DNA of 64,000 nucleotides from Blautia coccoides (GTDB taxonomy: Bacteria; Bacillota; Clostridia; Lachnospirales; Lachnospiraceae): positions 5,182,501 through 5,246,500 of the forward strand of contig NZ_CP136422.1 in the NCBI RefSeq assembly GCF_034355335.1, read 5' to 3'. Of the stretch, positions 1 through 7,868 are shown piece by piece (position 1 is the first letter of the stretch; each line of letters starts with the position of its first letter). A model generated the notes under the pieces. It was not told where the DNA came from. It ran no database searches and was given only the letters and a program-made list of their open reading frames with translations. The position numbers and the translations under genes are program-made.

Positions 1-1547
1 CCCTTTTCATCGGGTATATAGAAGATAACGGTGCGGCCCAACATTTTTTCCATCTGTACCATTATCTCTGAAGTGATCTGAGAAACATCCCTGGCTTTCT
101 GGAGTTTCTGGCTGGTCTCCAGAAGGATTTCTGTTCGGTACGCCTTTTCCGCCGCCTGATGCGCCTGTTCTTTCACCCTGGTGGTCAGGGTGGAGATCAA
201 AAATGCCACCAGAAACATAATAATAAATGTAACCGGGTATTCCGGGCCGTAAGCCTTAAAGGAATACCTGGGAAGCGTGAAGAAGAAATTGAAGGTAAAC
301 ACACTGATAAAGGAGCTTACCAGACTGTATGCCTTGCTCTCTGTCCACATGGCCGTAATAACAACCCCCAGAATATACAGCATGATAACATTGACCTCTG
401 AAATCCCCAGACTGTACATCCAGCCACCGATCCCTGTTGAAGCCAGCAGTACACCTGCTGTTTTAAGAGTGTCTTTAAATGTAAATCCGGTCTTGTTGTG
501 TCTGATTCGGAATCCCGCTGTCCCTGTATTTTCCTCCATAGACGGAATGATATAAATATCTGGATTGGAGCCAAGGGCTGTGAGCCTGTCGGCAAAGCTG
601 ACTCTCGAAAAAGGAATTCCCCCGATTCCTTTTGTCCTGCCCAGTACAATTTTTGATACCCCTGCCATTCTGGCATACTCTGCGATCTGCTGAACCACGT
701 CATCCCCATACATGGTGATAACTCTGGCTCCCAGTTTTTCCGCAAGCTCCATGTTTTCCTTTAAAATCTTTTTCTCAGCATCCGGCATGTTTTTTTCATG
801 GGAGGTCTGCACATACAGAGCGGTAAACGCGCCGTGAAATGCATCTGCCATACGCGCCGCTGTCCTTATGACTCTGCCGTTAGAGGGTGACGCGGAGATG
901 CCGGTCAGGATATGTTCCCCGGGATAGGAGGTTTCCTGTACGGTTTCCCCCTTCTCGGCAATCTTGTTGATCCGGTCAGCCATTCTTCTGAGTGCCATCT
1001 CCCTCAGGGCTGTGAGAACCCCTGTCCCCGGAGTTTGATTCCCCAGACGTTCCCGCACCTTTTCCGGCTCCGCATCCACGAATTCCACCTGATCCGCCTG
1101 GTCGAACACCTTATCCGGAACACGCTCCCCTGCCTGCCGGCCTGTCAGAGAGGAAATTACATCTGACAGACTTTCTATCTGCTGCACATTCAGCGTTGTA
1201 TATACATCAATTCCGGCACGGAGAAGCTCCTCTATATCCTGATAACGCTTTCTGTGCCTGGACCCGGGCGCGTTTCCGTGAGCCAGCCTGTCAATCACTA
1301 AGAGCTGGGGTCTTCTTCTGATAGCGCTGTCCAGATCAAATTCAGGGGAGAGAACACCCTGATAATTATGAAAAACGGGTGTAAGCTTTTCCAGTTCTTC
1401 CCCCATATCCACTTCCAGGGGAACGCAGCCTATCACCACATCACAGCCATCTTTTTTTCTTTCTCCGGCATCCCGCAGCATCTGCCCTGTCTTTCCCGTA
1501 CCTTCAGCATAGCTGAAAAATATTTTAAGTCTGCCGCTTTTATCCAT
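1..1547 (-). CDS. kdpD: KdpD-like sensor histidine kinase, N-terminal part (cut by the window edge)
   Basis: About 515 residues are visible; the kinase core lies beyond the left edge. The ATG at 1547 is preceded by a GGGG-rich ribosome site. The first 210 residues match the KdpD sensor domain: a Walker-A-like AEGTGKT near residue 14, a Walker-B-like LLVIDRLAHGN near residue 83, and the hallmark TTLNVQQIES near residue 120. A universal-stress-protein-like domain follows (about 240-370), then four close hydrophobic segments (about 395-480, DUF4118 type), then the start of a GAF-like region. In the known family KdpD senses K+ or turgor and phosphorylates KdpE. Here it is the third gene of a minus-strand run after trkH and trkA, 50 bases after trkA, and no kdpFABC gene is seen. 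I infer that it regulates this Trk/Ktr system; a kdpE gene may follow outside the window. Confidence 0.88.
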   Translation of the reverse strand, partial: MDKSGRLKIFFSYAEGTGKTGQMLRDAGERKKDGCDVVIGCVPLEVDMGEELEKLTPVFHNYQGVLSPEFDLDSAIRRRPQLLVIDRLAHGNAPGSRHRKRYQDIEELLRAGIDVYTTLNVQQIESLSDVISSLTGRQAGERVPDKVFDQADQVEFVDAEPEKVRERLGNQTPGTGVLTALREMALRRMADRINKIAEKGETVQETSYPGEHILTGISASPSNGRVIRTAARMADAFHGAFTALYVQTSHEKNMPDAEKKILKENMELAEKLGARVITMYGDDVVQQIAEYARMAGVSKIVLGRTKGIGGIPFSRVSFADRLTALGSNPDIYIIPSMEENTGTAGFRIRHNKTGFTFKDTLKTAGVLLASTGIGGWMYSLGISEVNVIMLYILGVVITAMWTESKAYSLVSSFISVFTFNFFFTLPRYSFKAYGPEYPVTFIIMFLVAFLISTLTTRVKEQAHQAAEKAYRTEILLETSQKLQKARDVSQITSEIMVQMEKMLGRTVIFYIPDEK

Positions 1548-1597
1548 TTTTATCCCTGTTCCCCCTTCTGCTCATCTGGAAAGGCAAAAAGCGCCGG

Positions 1598-2248
1598 CTA
1601 TCTCGCCTTTGCCAGCGCTCTTACATCTTTGTAGTGTCCCATAATGATCAGTGTCTCGCTGCCCCGGAAGATATACTCCGGACGTGGCAGGGGATAGATC
1701 TCCTCCTGCTCCTTGACAGCTAGGATACTGATATGATACTTATTCCGCACACCTTTTTCCACAATGGATTTGCCAACCCATGGGGCCGGCACCGGAATTT
1801 CATAGATAGAATAATCCGGGGTGAGTTCAATGTAATCAAAAATATTGTCTGTGCCGAATTTAACAGCCAGACGCTCTGCCATCTCCCGCTCTGGATAGAC
1901 TACCTTGTCCGCTCCATTTCTGAGAAGGAATTTCGCGTGTACATCCCTGTTCGCTCTTGACAGGACAAAAGGTGCCCCATAGTCTTTGAGAAGTGCTGTG
2001 GTCTCAAGGGAGCTTTGGAAATTATCTCCGATGGCAACCACACACAGATCAAAATTCCCCACTCCCAGTGAGGCAATAAAATGCTCATTGGTGGTATCCC
2101 CGATCTGTGCATTTGTCACCAGATCAAGGGCGTCATTGACACGGTCCTCATTTATATCAACCGCAAGGACTTCATTTCCCTCTTCTATTAATTTTGCGGC
2201 CATATGGCGGCCAAAGCGGCCCAGGCCCACAACAAGAACCGATTTCAT
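1598..2248 (-). CDS. trkA: TrkA/KtrA-type K+ uptake regulatory subunit
   Basis: A 216-residue protein with an N-terminal Rossmann RCK domain (GLGRFG at residues 8-13, acidic residue after the second strand in AVDINED) and a C-terminal RCK_C domain (about 135-216). Members form cytosolic octameric rings that bind nucleotides, and often cyclic-di-AMP, and gate the TrkH/KtrB channel subunit. The length fits KtrA or single-unit TrkA of Gram-positives, not the double-length enterobacterial TrkA. The start is supported by an AAAGGAGG site 10 bases upstream. It lies 25 bases after trkH on the same strand, so the two form one transport unit. Confidence 0.93.
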   Translation of the reverse strand: MKSVLVVGLGRFGRHMAAKLIEEGNEVLAVDINEDRVNDALDLVTNAQIGDTTNEHFIASLGVGNFDLCVVAIGDNFQSSLETTALLKDYGAPFVLSRANRDVHAKFLLRNGADKVVYPEREMAERLAVKFGTDNIFDYIELTPDYSIYEIPVPAPWVGKSIVEKGVRNKYHISILAVKEQEEIYPLPRPEYIFRGSETLIIMGHYKDVRALAKAR

Positions 2249-2273
2249 TTTACATTTCCTCCTTTATCAGACA

Positions 2274-3620
2274 TCAGCCCACAGACACTTTCTCCATAGG
2301 CAGTTTTGACGGTATACTGGCAATTCGGGTACCGAAAGCAATGAGTATGGTAATGCCTCCAACCCTTCCTATAAACATGAGCAGGATCAGAACTATGTGC
2401 GATATGGTTCCAAGCTGCGCAGTGATTCCCAGAGACAGGCCCACGGTTCCGATAGCGGAAGCCGCTTCAAACAGGGCATCCTGAATGGCAATTCCATCCG
2501 CAGATGATATCAGCATGGTTCCCACAAGGATCAGAAGCCCATAGAGCATAGTCACACAGCTTGCATGGCGCAGTGCATTTTCTTCCATTCTTCTGCGGAA
2601 GCACTCAATATCCTTCCGTTTCCTGAACTCTGACCATATACTTAAAATCATAATGAACATTGTAGTTGTCTTAATACCTCCAGCAGTGGAGCCTGGAGAA
2701 CCGCCGACAAACATCAGGCCCACCATGAGAATTTTGCTGCATCCTGTGAGTGTTGTCAGATCCACTGTGTTAAATCCCGCAGTCCTTGGAGTCACCGCCT
2801 GGAAAAACGCACACAGCACCTGTTCTCCCAGACTCCTACCCTCCATGGAAGGTTTTCCCAATTCAAAAAAGAACATGAGAACAGCCCCTCCGAATATCAA
2901 AATGAAGGTTGCCATAAGCACCACTTTGGTGTGGAGCTTATAATTCTTATAATGCCATTTATGGATCTTGATGTCTGACCACACAAGAAATCCAAGACCG
3001 CCCACAATGATCAGAAGCATAATGGTAATACTCACCAGCGCATTTCCAGAAGCAGTCATAAGAGAGGATCCAGGTTCAAAATAGCCCATCAGATCTATTC
3101 CCGCATTACAGAAGGCAGAGATGGAATGGAACACGGAAAAATATATGCCTTTTCCCACTCCAAGTCTCGGGACAAAATAAAAGCTCAGCAAAATGGCCCC
3201 CATTCCCTCGAATAATACCGTTCCGCCGAACACAAACTTTGCCATGCGCACAATTCCGCCCACCTGCGGCGCCGCCATGGACTCCTGCATTAAAAGCCGC
3301 TGTGACAAACCAATCTTTCTTTTTGTGATAGTAAGCGCTGATATGGCGATGGTCATAAAGCCAATGCCGCCAATCTGTATCAGTAATAAAATAACGCTCT
3401 GGCCAAACGGAGACCAGAATGAATAGGTGTCATGCAGAACCAGTCCGGTGACACACGTTGCCGATGTGGCAGTAAACCAGGCATCCATAAATGGAGCTGC
3501 AGTCATCTGCCGGTTTGACACAGGCAGCATCAGCAGAAGCGTACCTGTAGTGATCACTGCTAGATACCCAAATACAATGAGTTTTGTTGTAGTCCAGTGA
3601 TGTTTCTTTATTTCTGACAT
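2274..3620 (-). CDS. trkH: TrkH/KtrB-type K+ transporter membrane subunit
   Basis: A 448-residue integral membrane protein with the fourfold membrane-pore-membrane layout of the Trk/Ktr/HKT superfamily. The four pore-loop glycines can be placed in TCVTGLV, CNAGIDL, RTAGFNT and IGTVGLS. It moves K+ (with Na+ or H+) across the membrane under control of the RCK subunit encoded next. GGGTGG precedes the ATG. The upstream gap holds an unusual inverted repeat overlapping the best promoter candidate (separate entry), so the trkH-trkA-kdpD unit is probably regulated as a block. Confidence 0.94.
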   Translation of the reverse strand: MSEIKKHHWTTTKLIVFGYLAVITTGTLLLMLPVSNRQMTAAPFMDAWFTATSATCVTGLVLHDTYSFWSPFGQSVILLLIQIGGIGFMTIAISALTITKRKIGLSQRLLMQESMAAPQVGGIVRMAKFVFGGTVLFEGMGAILLSFYFVPRLGVGKGIYFSVFHSISAFCNAGIDLMGYFEPGSSLMTASGNALVSITIMLLIIVGGLGFLVWSDIKIHKWHYKNYKLHTKVVLMATFILIFGGAVLMFFFELGKPSMEGRSLGEQVLCAFFQAVTPRTAGFNTVDLTTLTGCSKILMVGLMFVGGSPGSTAGGIKTTTMFIMILSIWSEFRKRKDIECFRRRMEENALRHASCVTMLYGLLILVGTMLISSADGIAIQDALFEAASAIGTVGLSLGITAQLGTISHIVLILLMFIGRVGGITILIAFGTRIASIPSKLPMEKVSVG

Positions 3621-3697
3621 AAGAGTATTCCACCCTTTTTATTCTCTTGATGTGTTATCCTGTACCTACATATTCTAAATTCTTTTATATTAAAACG

Positions 3698-3807
3698 GCA
3701 TAAAGTCATATGAAAGATGTATTAAGATAGCATAAAGATTTGTAACTCTTCAGTAAATGCATATACTTACCGAAACATTACCATGATTTGCTCTTTATGC
3801 TATCTTA
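3698..3807 (-). promoter_or_regulatory. Probable trkH promoter and operator with a perfect 16-base inverted repeat
   Basis: TAAGATAGCATAAAGA at 3723-3738 has a perfect inverted copy at 3792-3807, with 53 bases between them. A third partial copy (GCATAAAG) lies at 3698-3705. On the minus strand, TTTACT followed 17 bases later by TATGCT makes a plausible promoter whose -10 overlaps one arm. Paired arms over a promoter suggest a dimeric regulator binding both; a KdpE-type regulator is an inference. It could also fold as a hairpin after the AI-2E gene, but no U-tract follows. Confidence 0.5.
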
Positions 3808-3817
3808 TCCTGTTCCC

Positions 3818-4975
3818 TTATTCTTTATTCTCTATCTGGTCATCGTCCCTTGACGTGCGGTAAAACCATTCCAAAAGGTCTTCCAGCGCTTCCTTTGCCG
3901 ACTGAAGAGGCTTGTCAAACATTCCTGCTTTATAAAAATTGATCACAACTGCCCCTATGGGAACAGCAAGTATCATACCTATAACACTGCTGATACGGTA
4001 TCCTGTATACATAAAGATCAGAGTAAGAAGAGGGTCCATACCAATGGAATCTCCCACCATTTTCGGCTCTATGATCCTTCTGACCAACTGCGTCACCAGA
4101 TAAAGAATGATCAGACCCACTGCAAACTTTGTATCGCCGGACAGAAGTTTAAAGATGGCCCACGGAATAAGGGCTGTCCCGGTCCCGAAAAACGGAAGCA
4201 TATCCAAAAAGGAAATAAGAAATGCAACCAAAACGGCAAAACTCACTTGCAGAAACAACAGCCCCACACAAAGTATCGCCCAGATAATAGCCATGATCTT
4301 GAACTGTGCCTTAAAATAACCGCCGAATACCTTTTTAAAGCTGTCTGAGAGCAGCTTCCATTTTTCCTGGATGATCTGCGGTGTGTTATTCCGCCCAAAC
4401 TCCAGGATTCCATCCCGGTCCGCAATGAAAAAATATGCAGATAATATTGTAAAAATAATAGAGATCAGCACATTGGGAAGATGCTTTGCCATGTCTCCCG
4501 CATAACCCACTGTCCACTCACTGATATTTCCCACCAGTTTTCCTATCCGTTCTCCTAGGTCATCCTGTACATTATTGATAGAAGTCTGTACATTTTCCGG
4601 AAGCTGTTTCATGAACTTATTCAGATTGTGCTCAACCTCCTGGAAATCCTCCCGGAATCCGCTGTATATATCCGGCGCCTGATCGATCAGTGCGCTGGTC
4701 TCTTCCACTGCTTTTGCCCCTATAAAATATCCTGCCGCGATTATGGCAGCTAGAACTGCTATAATGATCAGCATAGATGTGTGCTTTCTGGCTATTTTCA
4801 TCCTCTTTTCAACCATTCTCACCAGAGGGCTTGCGATCATGGCAATGATCCACCCAATGACAAAAGGCATAAAAAACCTGAGGAATCTGATTCCCAAAAA
4901 AATGGCCAGAACAACGCCCAAAACTGTAAACAATGCCGCTAGAGTACCCTTTACATACTTTTTCCACTTCTTCAT
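3818..4975 (-). CDS. AI-2E family transporter (PerM/YdiK-like)
   Basis: Multi-pass membrane protein of about 385 residues. There are two hydrophobic segments at the N terminus, a soluble amphipathic stretch (about 75-160), then six or so membrane segments with the family's polar loop IGMDPLLTLIFMYTGYR near residue 320. Members export varied small solutes or ions; the AI-2 role applies only to some, so the substrate is unknown. I chose the ATG at 4975, behind a GGGAG site, over an upstream ATG at 5017 that adds a polar stretch with a poorer site. The last residues are acidic and cytosolic. It sits upstream of the trk unit on the same strand, separated by the inverted-repeat region. Confidence 0.85.
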   Translation of the reverse strand: MKKWKKYVKGTLAALFTVLGVVLAIFLGIRFLRFFMPFVIGWIIAMIASPLVRMVEKRMKIARKHTSMLIIIAVLAAIIAAGYFIGAKAVEETSALIDQAPDIYSGFREDFQEVEHNLNKFMKQLPENVQTSINNVQDDLGERIGKLVGNISEWTVGYAGDMAKHLPNVLISIIFTILSAYFFIADRDGILEFGRNNTPQIIQEKWKLLSDSFKKVFGGYFKAQFKIMAIIWAILCVGLLFLQVSFAVLVAFLISFLDMLPFFGTGTALIPWAIFKLLSGDTKFAVGLIILYLVTQLVRRIIEPKMVGDSIGMDPLLTLIFMYTGYRISSVIGMILAVPIGAVVINFYKAGMFDKPLQSAKEALEDLLEWFYRTSRDDDQIENKE

Positions 4976-5216
4976 ATATAAATATCTCCCATGCCTGCCT
5001 GTTTTGACTGCCATCAATGCAATCTGACAACAGCCGGGGCAGATTTTCCTGCACCGGCTGCTTTAAGTATACTCTTTCATCCGCATGGGATACAATGCCT
5101 ATCCCGTTAATTTTTTATGAAAAATTTGCGAACTATATCTGATCAGTAATTATGTCTGTGTTGGGGGTTCAGAATGCCGGCATATAAAAATGACAGAATC
5201 TATAACCTGGCAATTG

Positions 5217-5828
5217 TTATATTTCCTTCAGAAAAGCAAATGGCTCATCATCATGAAGAAAGTGCATCAGCATATATGCTGTCATGATCGCCACATTCTC
5301 TTCCCGCAGTATTCTCCTGACTTCTTCCCTGTCTGCCAGTACAATCTCAAGCTCCTCTGAGTCCTCCAGTCCATCTCGGGACGCCTGACCGGAAGCGTAG
5401 CCATATACACTGGCGCAGGACTCATCTGTCATCCCAATGGTGGTGAAATACGGCTTTTCATATGCCGGATCCACCTGGAGCGGCGACAGAGTTAGACCTG
5501 TTTCCTCTTTCATTTCCCTGATTCCGGCCTCTTTATAATCTTCACCTGGCTCTACCAAGCCTGCCGGAAATTCATAGATATAGCTGTCGATGGCGTACCG
5601 GTACTGACGCACCAATACGACCCTGTCTTTCTTCTCCCCGTAAAGGCTGTAGATAATGACTCCGTCGGGGGTGTTTTTTCTTGTTTTTATCTTCAGGTCA
5701 TTTTCGGTCTTTGCCCGTGACGCCACGTAGTAATGGCCTTTTCTTCCTGTCTTGCTCTCCACATCTAAATGGTAGAGATTCACATGTGGGTTCTCTGTAA
5801 GCGGCGTCACTTTTTTTATCTCCGGCAT
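5217..5828 (-). CDS. Nudix hydrolase, ADP-ribose pyrophosphatase type
   Basis: A 203-residue cytosolic enzyme with a canonical Nudix box near residues 92-114: Gly, then Glu six residues on, ending in REMKEETGL. The conserved acidic residues bind the catalytic Mg2+. The upstream GLVEPGE segment and overall length resemble ADP-ribose/NDP-sugar pyrophosphatases (NudF group), which cleave ADP-ribose to AMP and ribose 5-phosphate. It starts 2 bases after the ribU stop behind GAGGAG, so it is co-transcribed from the FMN riboswitch. That pairing hints at FAD or another flavin nucleotide as a substrate, but this is inference. Confidence 0.9.
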   Translation of the reverse strand: MPEIKKVTPLTENPHVNLYHLDVESKTGRKGHYYVASRAKTENDLKIKTRKNTPDGVIIYSLYGEKKDRVVLVRQYRYAIDSYIYEFPAGLVEPGEDYKEAGIREMKEETGLTLSPLQVDPAYEKPYFTTIGMTDESCASVYGYASGQASRDGLEDSEELEIVLADREEVRRILREENVAIMTAYMLMHFLHDDEPFAFLKEI

Positions 5829-5830
5829 TA

Positions 5831-6475
5831 TTATTCTCCTCGCAGTAATACTCTGATTCTTTTATAAATAAGCAGTGTGACGGCAGAGATGATACATCCC
5901 TTCACCAGATTAAAGGGTGCCACTGCCAGCACCACAAAGGTAAACAGGTTATTGATAGCGGGATGGATCGATGTTCCCATCTGGATAAACGCGCTCACCG
6001 GCATTCCAAATGCTGCCCCATATGCGGGAAGCAGGATAAATGCGTTCACAACACAACCCACAACAGCCATTGTGATGGTTCCTATGACCATACCGATCAC
6101 AGCATACATTTTGTTCCTGCGGTATTTATAGAAAAATGCTGCCGGGACAATGAAGGAGCATCCTATCAGGAAATTGGCGATCTCTCCCACACCCGCTGTG
6201 GCAGAACCGTGGATGACTGCATACAACAGTACCTTTAAAAGCTCGATCATAATACCCGCTGCCGGCCCCATGGCAAACGCGCCGACCAGTACAGGCACTT
6301 CGGAGAAGTCCATCTGGTAGAAGGGCGGTGCGATCACCGGGATGGGAAATTCAATCATCATCAATACTGTGGCCACTGCTCCAAGCATGGCTACCTGTGC
6401 CAGTGTCCTGATCTTAGAACGGTTCTGTGCGCCCGCAGGCCTTTTGTTTACAATTGCTTCATTACTCATTTTCAT
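5831..6475 (-). CDS. ribU: Riboflavin ECF transporter substrate-binding subunit RibU
   Basis: A 214-residue membrane protein with about six hydrophobic helices and the ECF S-component pattern. An N-terminal segment ALGAV-like helix is followed by MDFSEVPVLVGAF, typical of RibU. It binds riboflavin and works with the shared ECF energizing module, which is not in this window. The assignment is strengthened by the FMN riboswitch directly upstream. The first ATG at 6475 has AGGAG only 3 bases away; the second ATG (6469) has better spacing and may be the true start. Confidence 0.93.
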   Translation of the reverse strand: MKMSNEAIVNKRPAGAQNRSKIRTLAQVAMLGAVATVLMMIEFPIPVIAPPFYQMDFSEVPVLVGAFAMGPAAGIMIELLKVLLYAVIHGSATAGVGEIANFLIGCSFIVPAAFFYKYRRNKMYAVIGMVIGTITMAVVGCVVNAFILLPAYGAAFGMPVSAFIQMGTSIHPAINNLFTFVVLAVAPFNLVKGCIISAVTLLIYKRIRVLLRGE

Positions 6476-6602
6476 TCTCTCCTTTTTATGATGGTTTCAT
6501 AAAAGGAAATTCTTCTTTTTCTGTCATAAGCACGCAGCGTCTTCCTGGCAGTATCACAGGAAAATTCTGAAACCATTCCTGAAACCGCAAAAATGAAACT
6601 AC

Positions 6603-6628
6603 GAAAAAATGCCCTGATAATCAGGGCA
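6603..6628 (-). terminator. Riboswitch-controlled intrinsic terminator before ribU
   Basis: On the minus strand TGCCCTGATTATCAGGGCA forms an 8-base-pair hairpin followed at once by TTTTTT. It lies between the FMN aptamer and ribU, as expected for transcription attenuation when FMN is bound. No other gene ends here. Confidence 0.85.
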
Positions 6629-6651
6629 TGGATGAAATCTGCATTATGACA

Positions 6652-6772
6652 TACATTTTCTTCTCTCATCCAGACTTTAACTGTCGGTACCGGAATCACA
6701 CCGGTTCAGCCATTTACATGGGTCGCGGACTATACCGCCGGTAGGGAGTTGCACCCTGCCCCGAAGAATTTC
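6652..6772 (-). ncRNA. FMN riboswitch (RFN element)
   Basis: Read on the minus strand, the aptamer shows the conserved blocks GGGGCAGGGTG, CTCCCTACCGGCGGTA, CCGCGA, CCGGTGTGATTCCGGTACCGACAGT and a closing GTCTGGATGAGAGAAGA (given as separate short blocks). The outer stem pairs ATTCTTC with GAGAAGAA. Known RFN elements bind FMN and switch off riboflavin synthesis or uptake genes; here the target is ribU plus the Nudix gene. Confidence 0.96.
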
Positions 6773-6848
6773 TTTTTATTCTAATAGAAATTATAGCGCA
6801 TTTGACTATATTTTTCAAGGGTTTTTGTGGATATTGTATATAAATATA

Positions 6849-7490
6849 TTAGTTTGAGGTAGAAATATCATCATTTGAGATTGACCTATTTCTCTGGGTT
6901 ATAATTGGGTTGTCAACCCCATCTATTACCTGCTCTAATATACTTTCATGATCTTGGTTTTCTTCTTGGATAAATCTTGTTGTAGCCTTTGTCTGACTCA
7001 CATTCTCTATCGGAATGGTCGAGTTCGGGCCAGATACTAAGTTGCTCCCATCATCTTGAGCGTAAATATAAAAAACATATGAGCCACCAATAGAAGGAAG
7101 GATGTCATTCTCATAAAGTATATACATATCTCCATTTTTCGTTACCCCACCTACTTTTGTTATTGTTATCGGTGATTCCTGTGTTAGTTCTCCTTTTAAA
7201 TTGTTTAATACCTCAACACTATAATCTGTATATGGTATTGTATCCTCTCGTTCTGTCCCATCTTCATTTTCTAATATTACAGGCCATTTGTAATTGGTAG
7301 TTAATTCATCTATTATCTTACCAATTATAACATAATCCGCGTCACCAGCCAGTTCAGAATAAGAATCAACATCAATAGAATATGAGCCCTCTAGTGTAGT
7401 AACTTTAATGCTATCCGATTTTGTTTGCTTACCACATCCAGATAGAAGAAAACAAACAATTACTCCTGTCAATAAGATTTTATTTTTCAT
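6849..7490 (-). CDS. Predicted lipoprotein of unknown function
   Basis: A 213-residue protein starting with a lipoprotein signal peptide: Lys-rich start, hydrophobic core and lipobox LLSGC with Cys19. The mature part is rich in Asp, Thr and Ser with alternating beta-type hydrophobic residues (VDYVIIGKI, ITITKVGG), suggesting a small beta-rich extracytoplasmic domain. I do not recognise a named family. The start has a GGGGA ribosome site. It is AT-rich compared with the neighbours on its left and belongs to a short run of small exported proteins (to 9.1 kb) that looks acquired. Confidence 0.7.
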   Translation of the reverse strand: MKNKILLTGVIVCFLLSGCGKQTKSDSIKVTTLEGSYSIDVDSYSELAGDADYVIIGKIIDELTTNYKWPVILENEDGTEREDTIPYTDYSVEVLNNLKGELTQESPITITKVGGVTKNGDMYILYENDILPSIGGSYVFYIYAQDDGSNLVSGPNSTIPIENVSQTKATTRFIQEENQDHESILEQVIDGVDNPIITQRNRSISNDDISTSN

Positions 7491-7589
7491 AATTTTCCCC
7501 TTTTCTTAATATGTTTCATAAACTTCATCATATGAATGCTTATCATTTGAGGCTAATATAACGACATCACTTAAGAGAGGGTGATACCC

Positions 7590-7676
7590 ATGAATACCAT
7601 AGAAGTGCTAACGCTTTTGCTGGTAGTATTTGCGGCTCTGTCTTACATAGACAATCATATTAATAAAAAGAAATAG
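7590..7676 (+). CDS. Putative type I toxin, holin-like small membrane peptide (28 residues)
   Basis: A 28-codon frame encodes an acidic-headed hydrophobic peptide (MNTIEVLTLLLVVFAALSYI) ending in a DNHINKKK-like polar tail. One membrane helix followed by YIDN and a Lys-rich tail is typical of the 'putative holin-like toxin' family, whose members are type I toxins silenced by antisense RNA. An AGAGAGGGTG ribosome site lies just upstream. The stop codon is inside a strong hairpin. A promoter facing the other way lies just beyond the 3' end, as expected for an antisense antitoxin. Family membership rests on recognition of the short sequence, so a chance frame remains possible. Confidence 0.62.
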   Translation: MNTIEVLTLLLVVFAALSYIDNHINKKK

Positions 7677-7764
7677 CATCCCCACCGCCTAAAGTTTGGA
7701 TGCTATTCTTCATAGTCATTATTAACTGAGGGCAATCGGAAATTCAATTCCGATAACCTTTCTA
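7665..7764 (-). ncRNA. Candidate antisense RNA antitoxin to the 28-residue toxin
   Basis: A minus-strand transcript from the promoter at 7770-7798 would start near 7763, run over the toxin mRNA 3' region and stop at the hairpin 7672-7707, which on this strand is followed by TTTCTTTTTATT. That gives an RNA of roughly 100 bases complementary to the end of the toxin message, the usual txpA/ratA-type layout. This is inferred from promoter and terminator positions only. Confidence 0.5.
7672..7707. terminator. Hairpin overlapping the toxin stop codon
   Basis: AATAGCATCC (7672-7681) pairs perfectly with GGATGCTATT (7698-7707). A T-rich tract follows on the minus strand; on the plus strand the tail is weaker. 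It can end the antisense RNA and protect or end the toxin mRNA. Confidence 0.7.
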
Positions 7765-7769
7765 AGTAA

Positions 7770-7798
7770 ATTATATACTAGAGCTGCTTGTTTTGCAA
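7770..7798 (-). promoter_or_regulatory. Promoter for the candidate antisense RNA
   Basis: On the minus strand TTGCAA (7793-7798) is followed after exactly 17 bases by a consensus TATAAT (7770-7775). No coding frame follows on this strand for over 250 bases, so it most likely drives a non-coding RNA. Confidence 0.65.
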
Positions 7799-7811
7799 GT
7801 GGCTCTTTTTA
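7780..7811 (+). terminator. Plus-strand terminator after the toxin locus
   Basis: AGAGC and CTTG at 7780-7790 pair with CAAG and GCTCT at 7796-7806, followed by TTTTT. This probably ends the toxin mRNA, which would make the toxin message overlap the whole antisense RNA. Confidence 0.55.
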
Positions 7812-7868
7812 CTTTCCACTTCATTCTTTTACCTCCTGAGTTTTGAAGCCAGACATTGCTAAAATACC

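Noticed and set aside
317..745. Open frame of 142 codons on the minus strand
   Set aside because: It lies in another frame inside the KdpD coding region, which has clear family motifs.
3620..3720. Cyclic-di-AMP (ydaO-type) riboswitch before trkH
   Set aside because: Such riboswitches often precede K+ genes, but I could not find the conserved aptamer blocks in this leader.
6472..6699. 75-codon frame upstream of ribU
   Set aside because: It covers the riboswitch and its terminator, has no ribosome site and no recognisable protein features.
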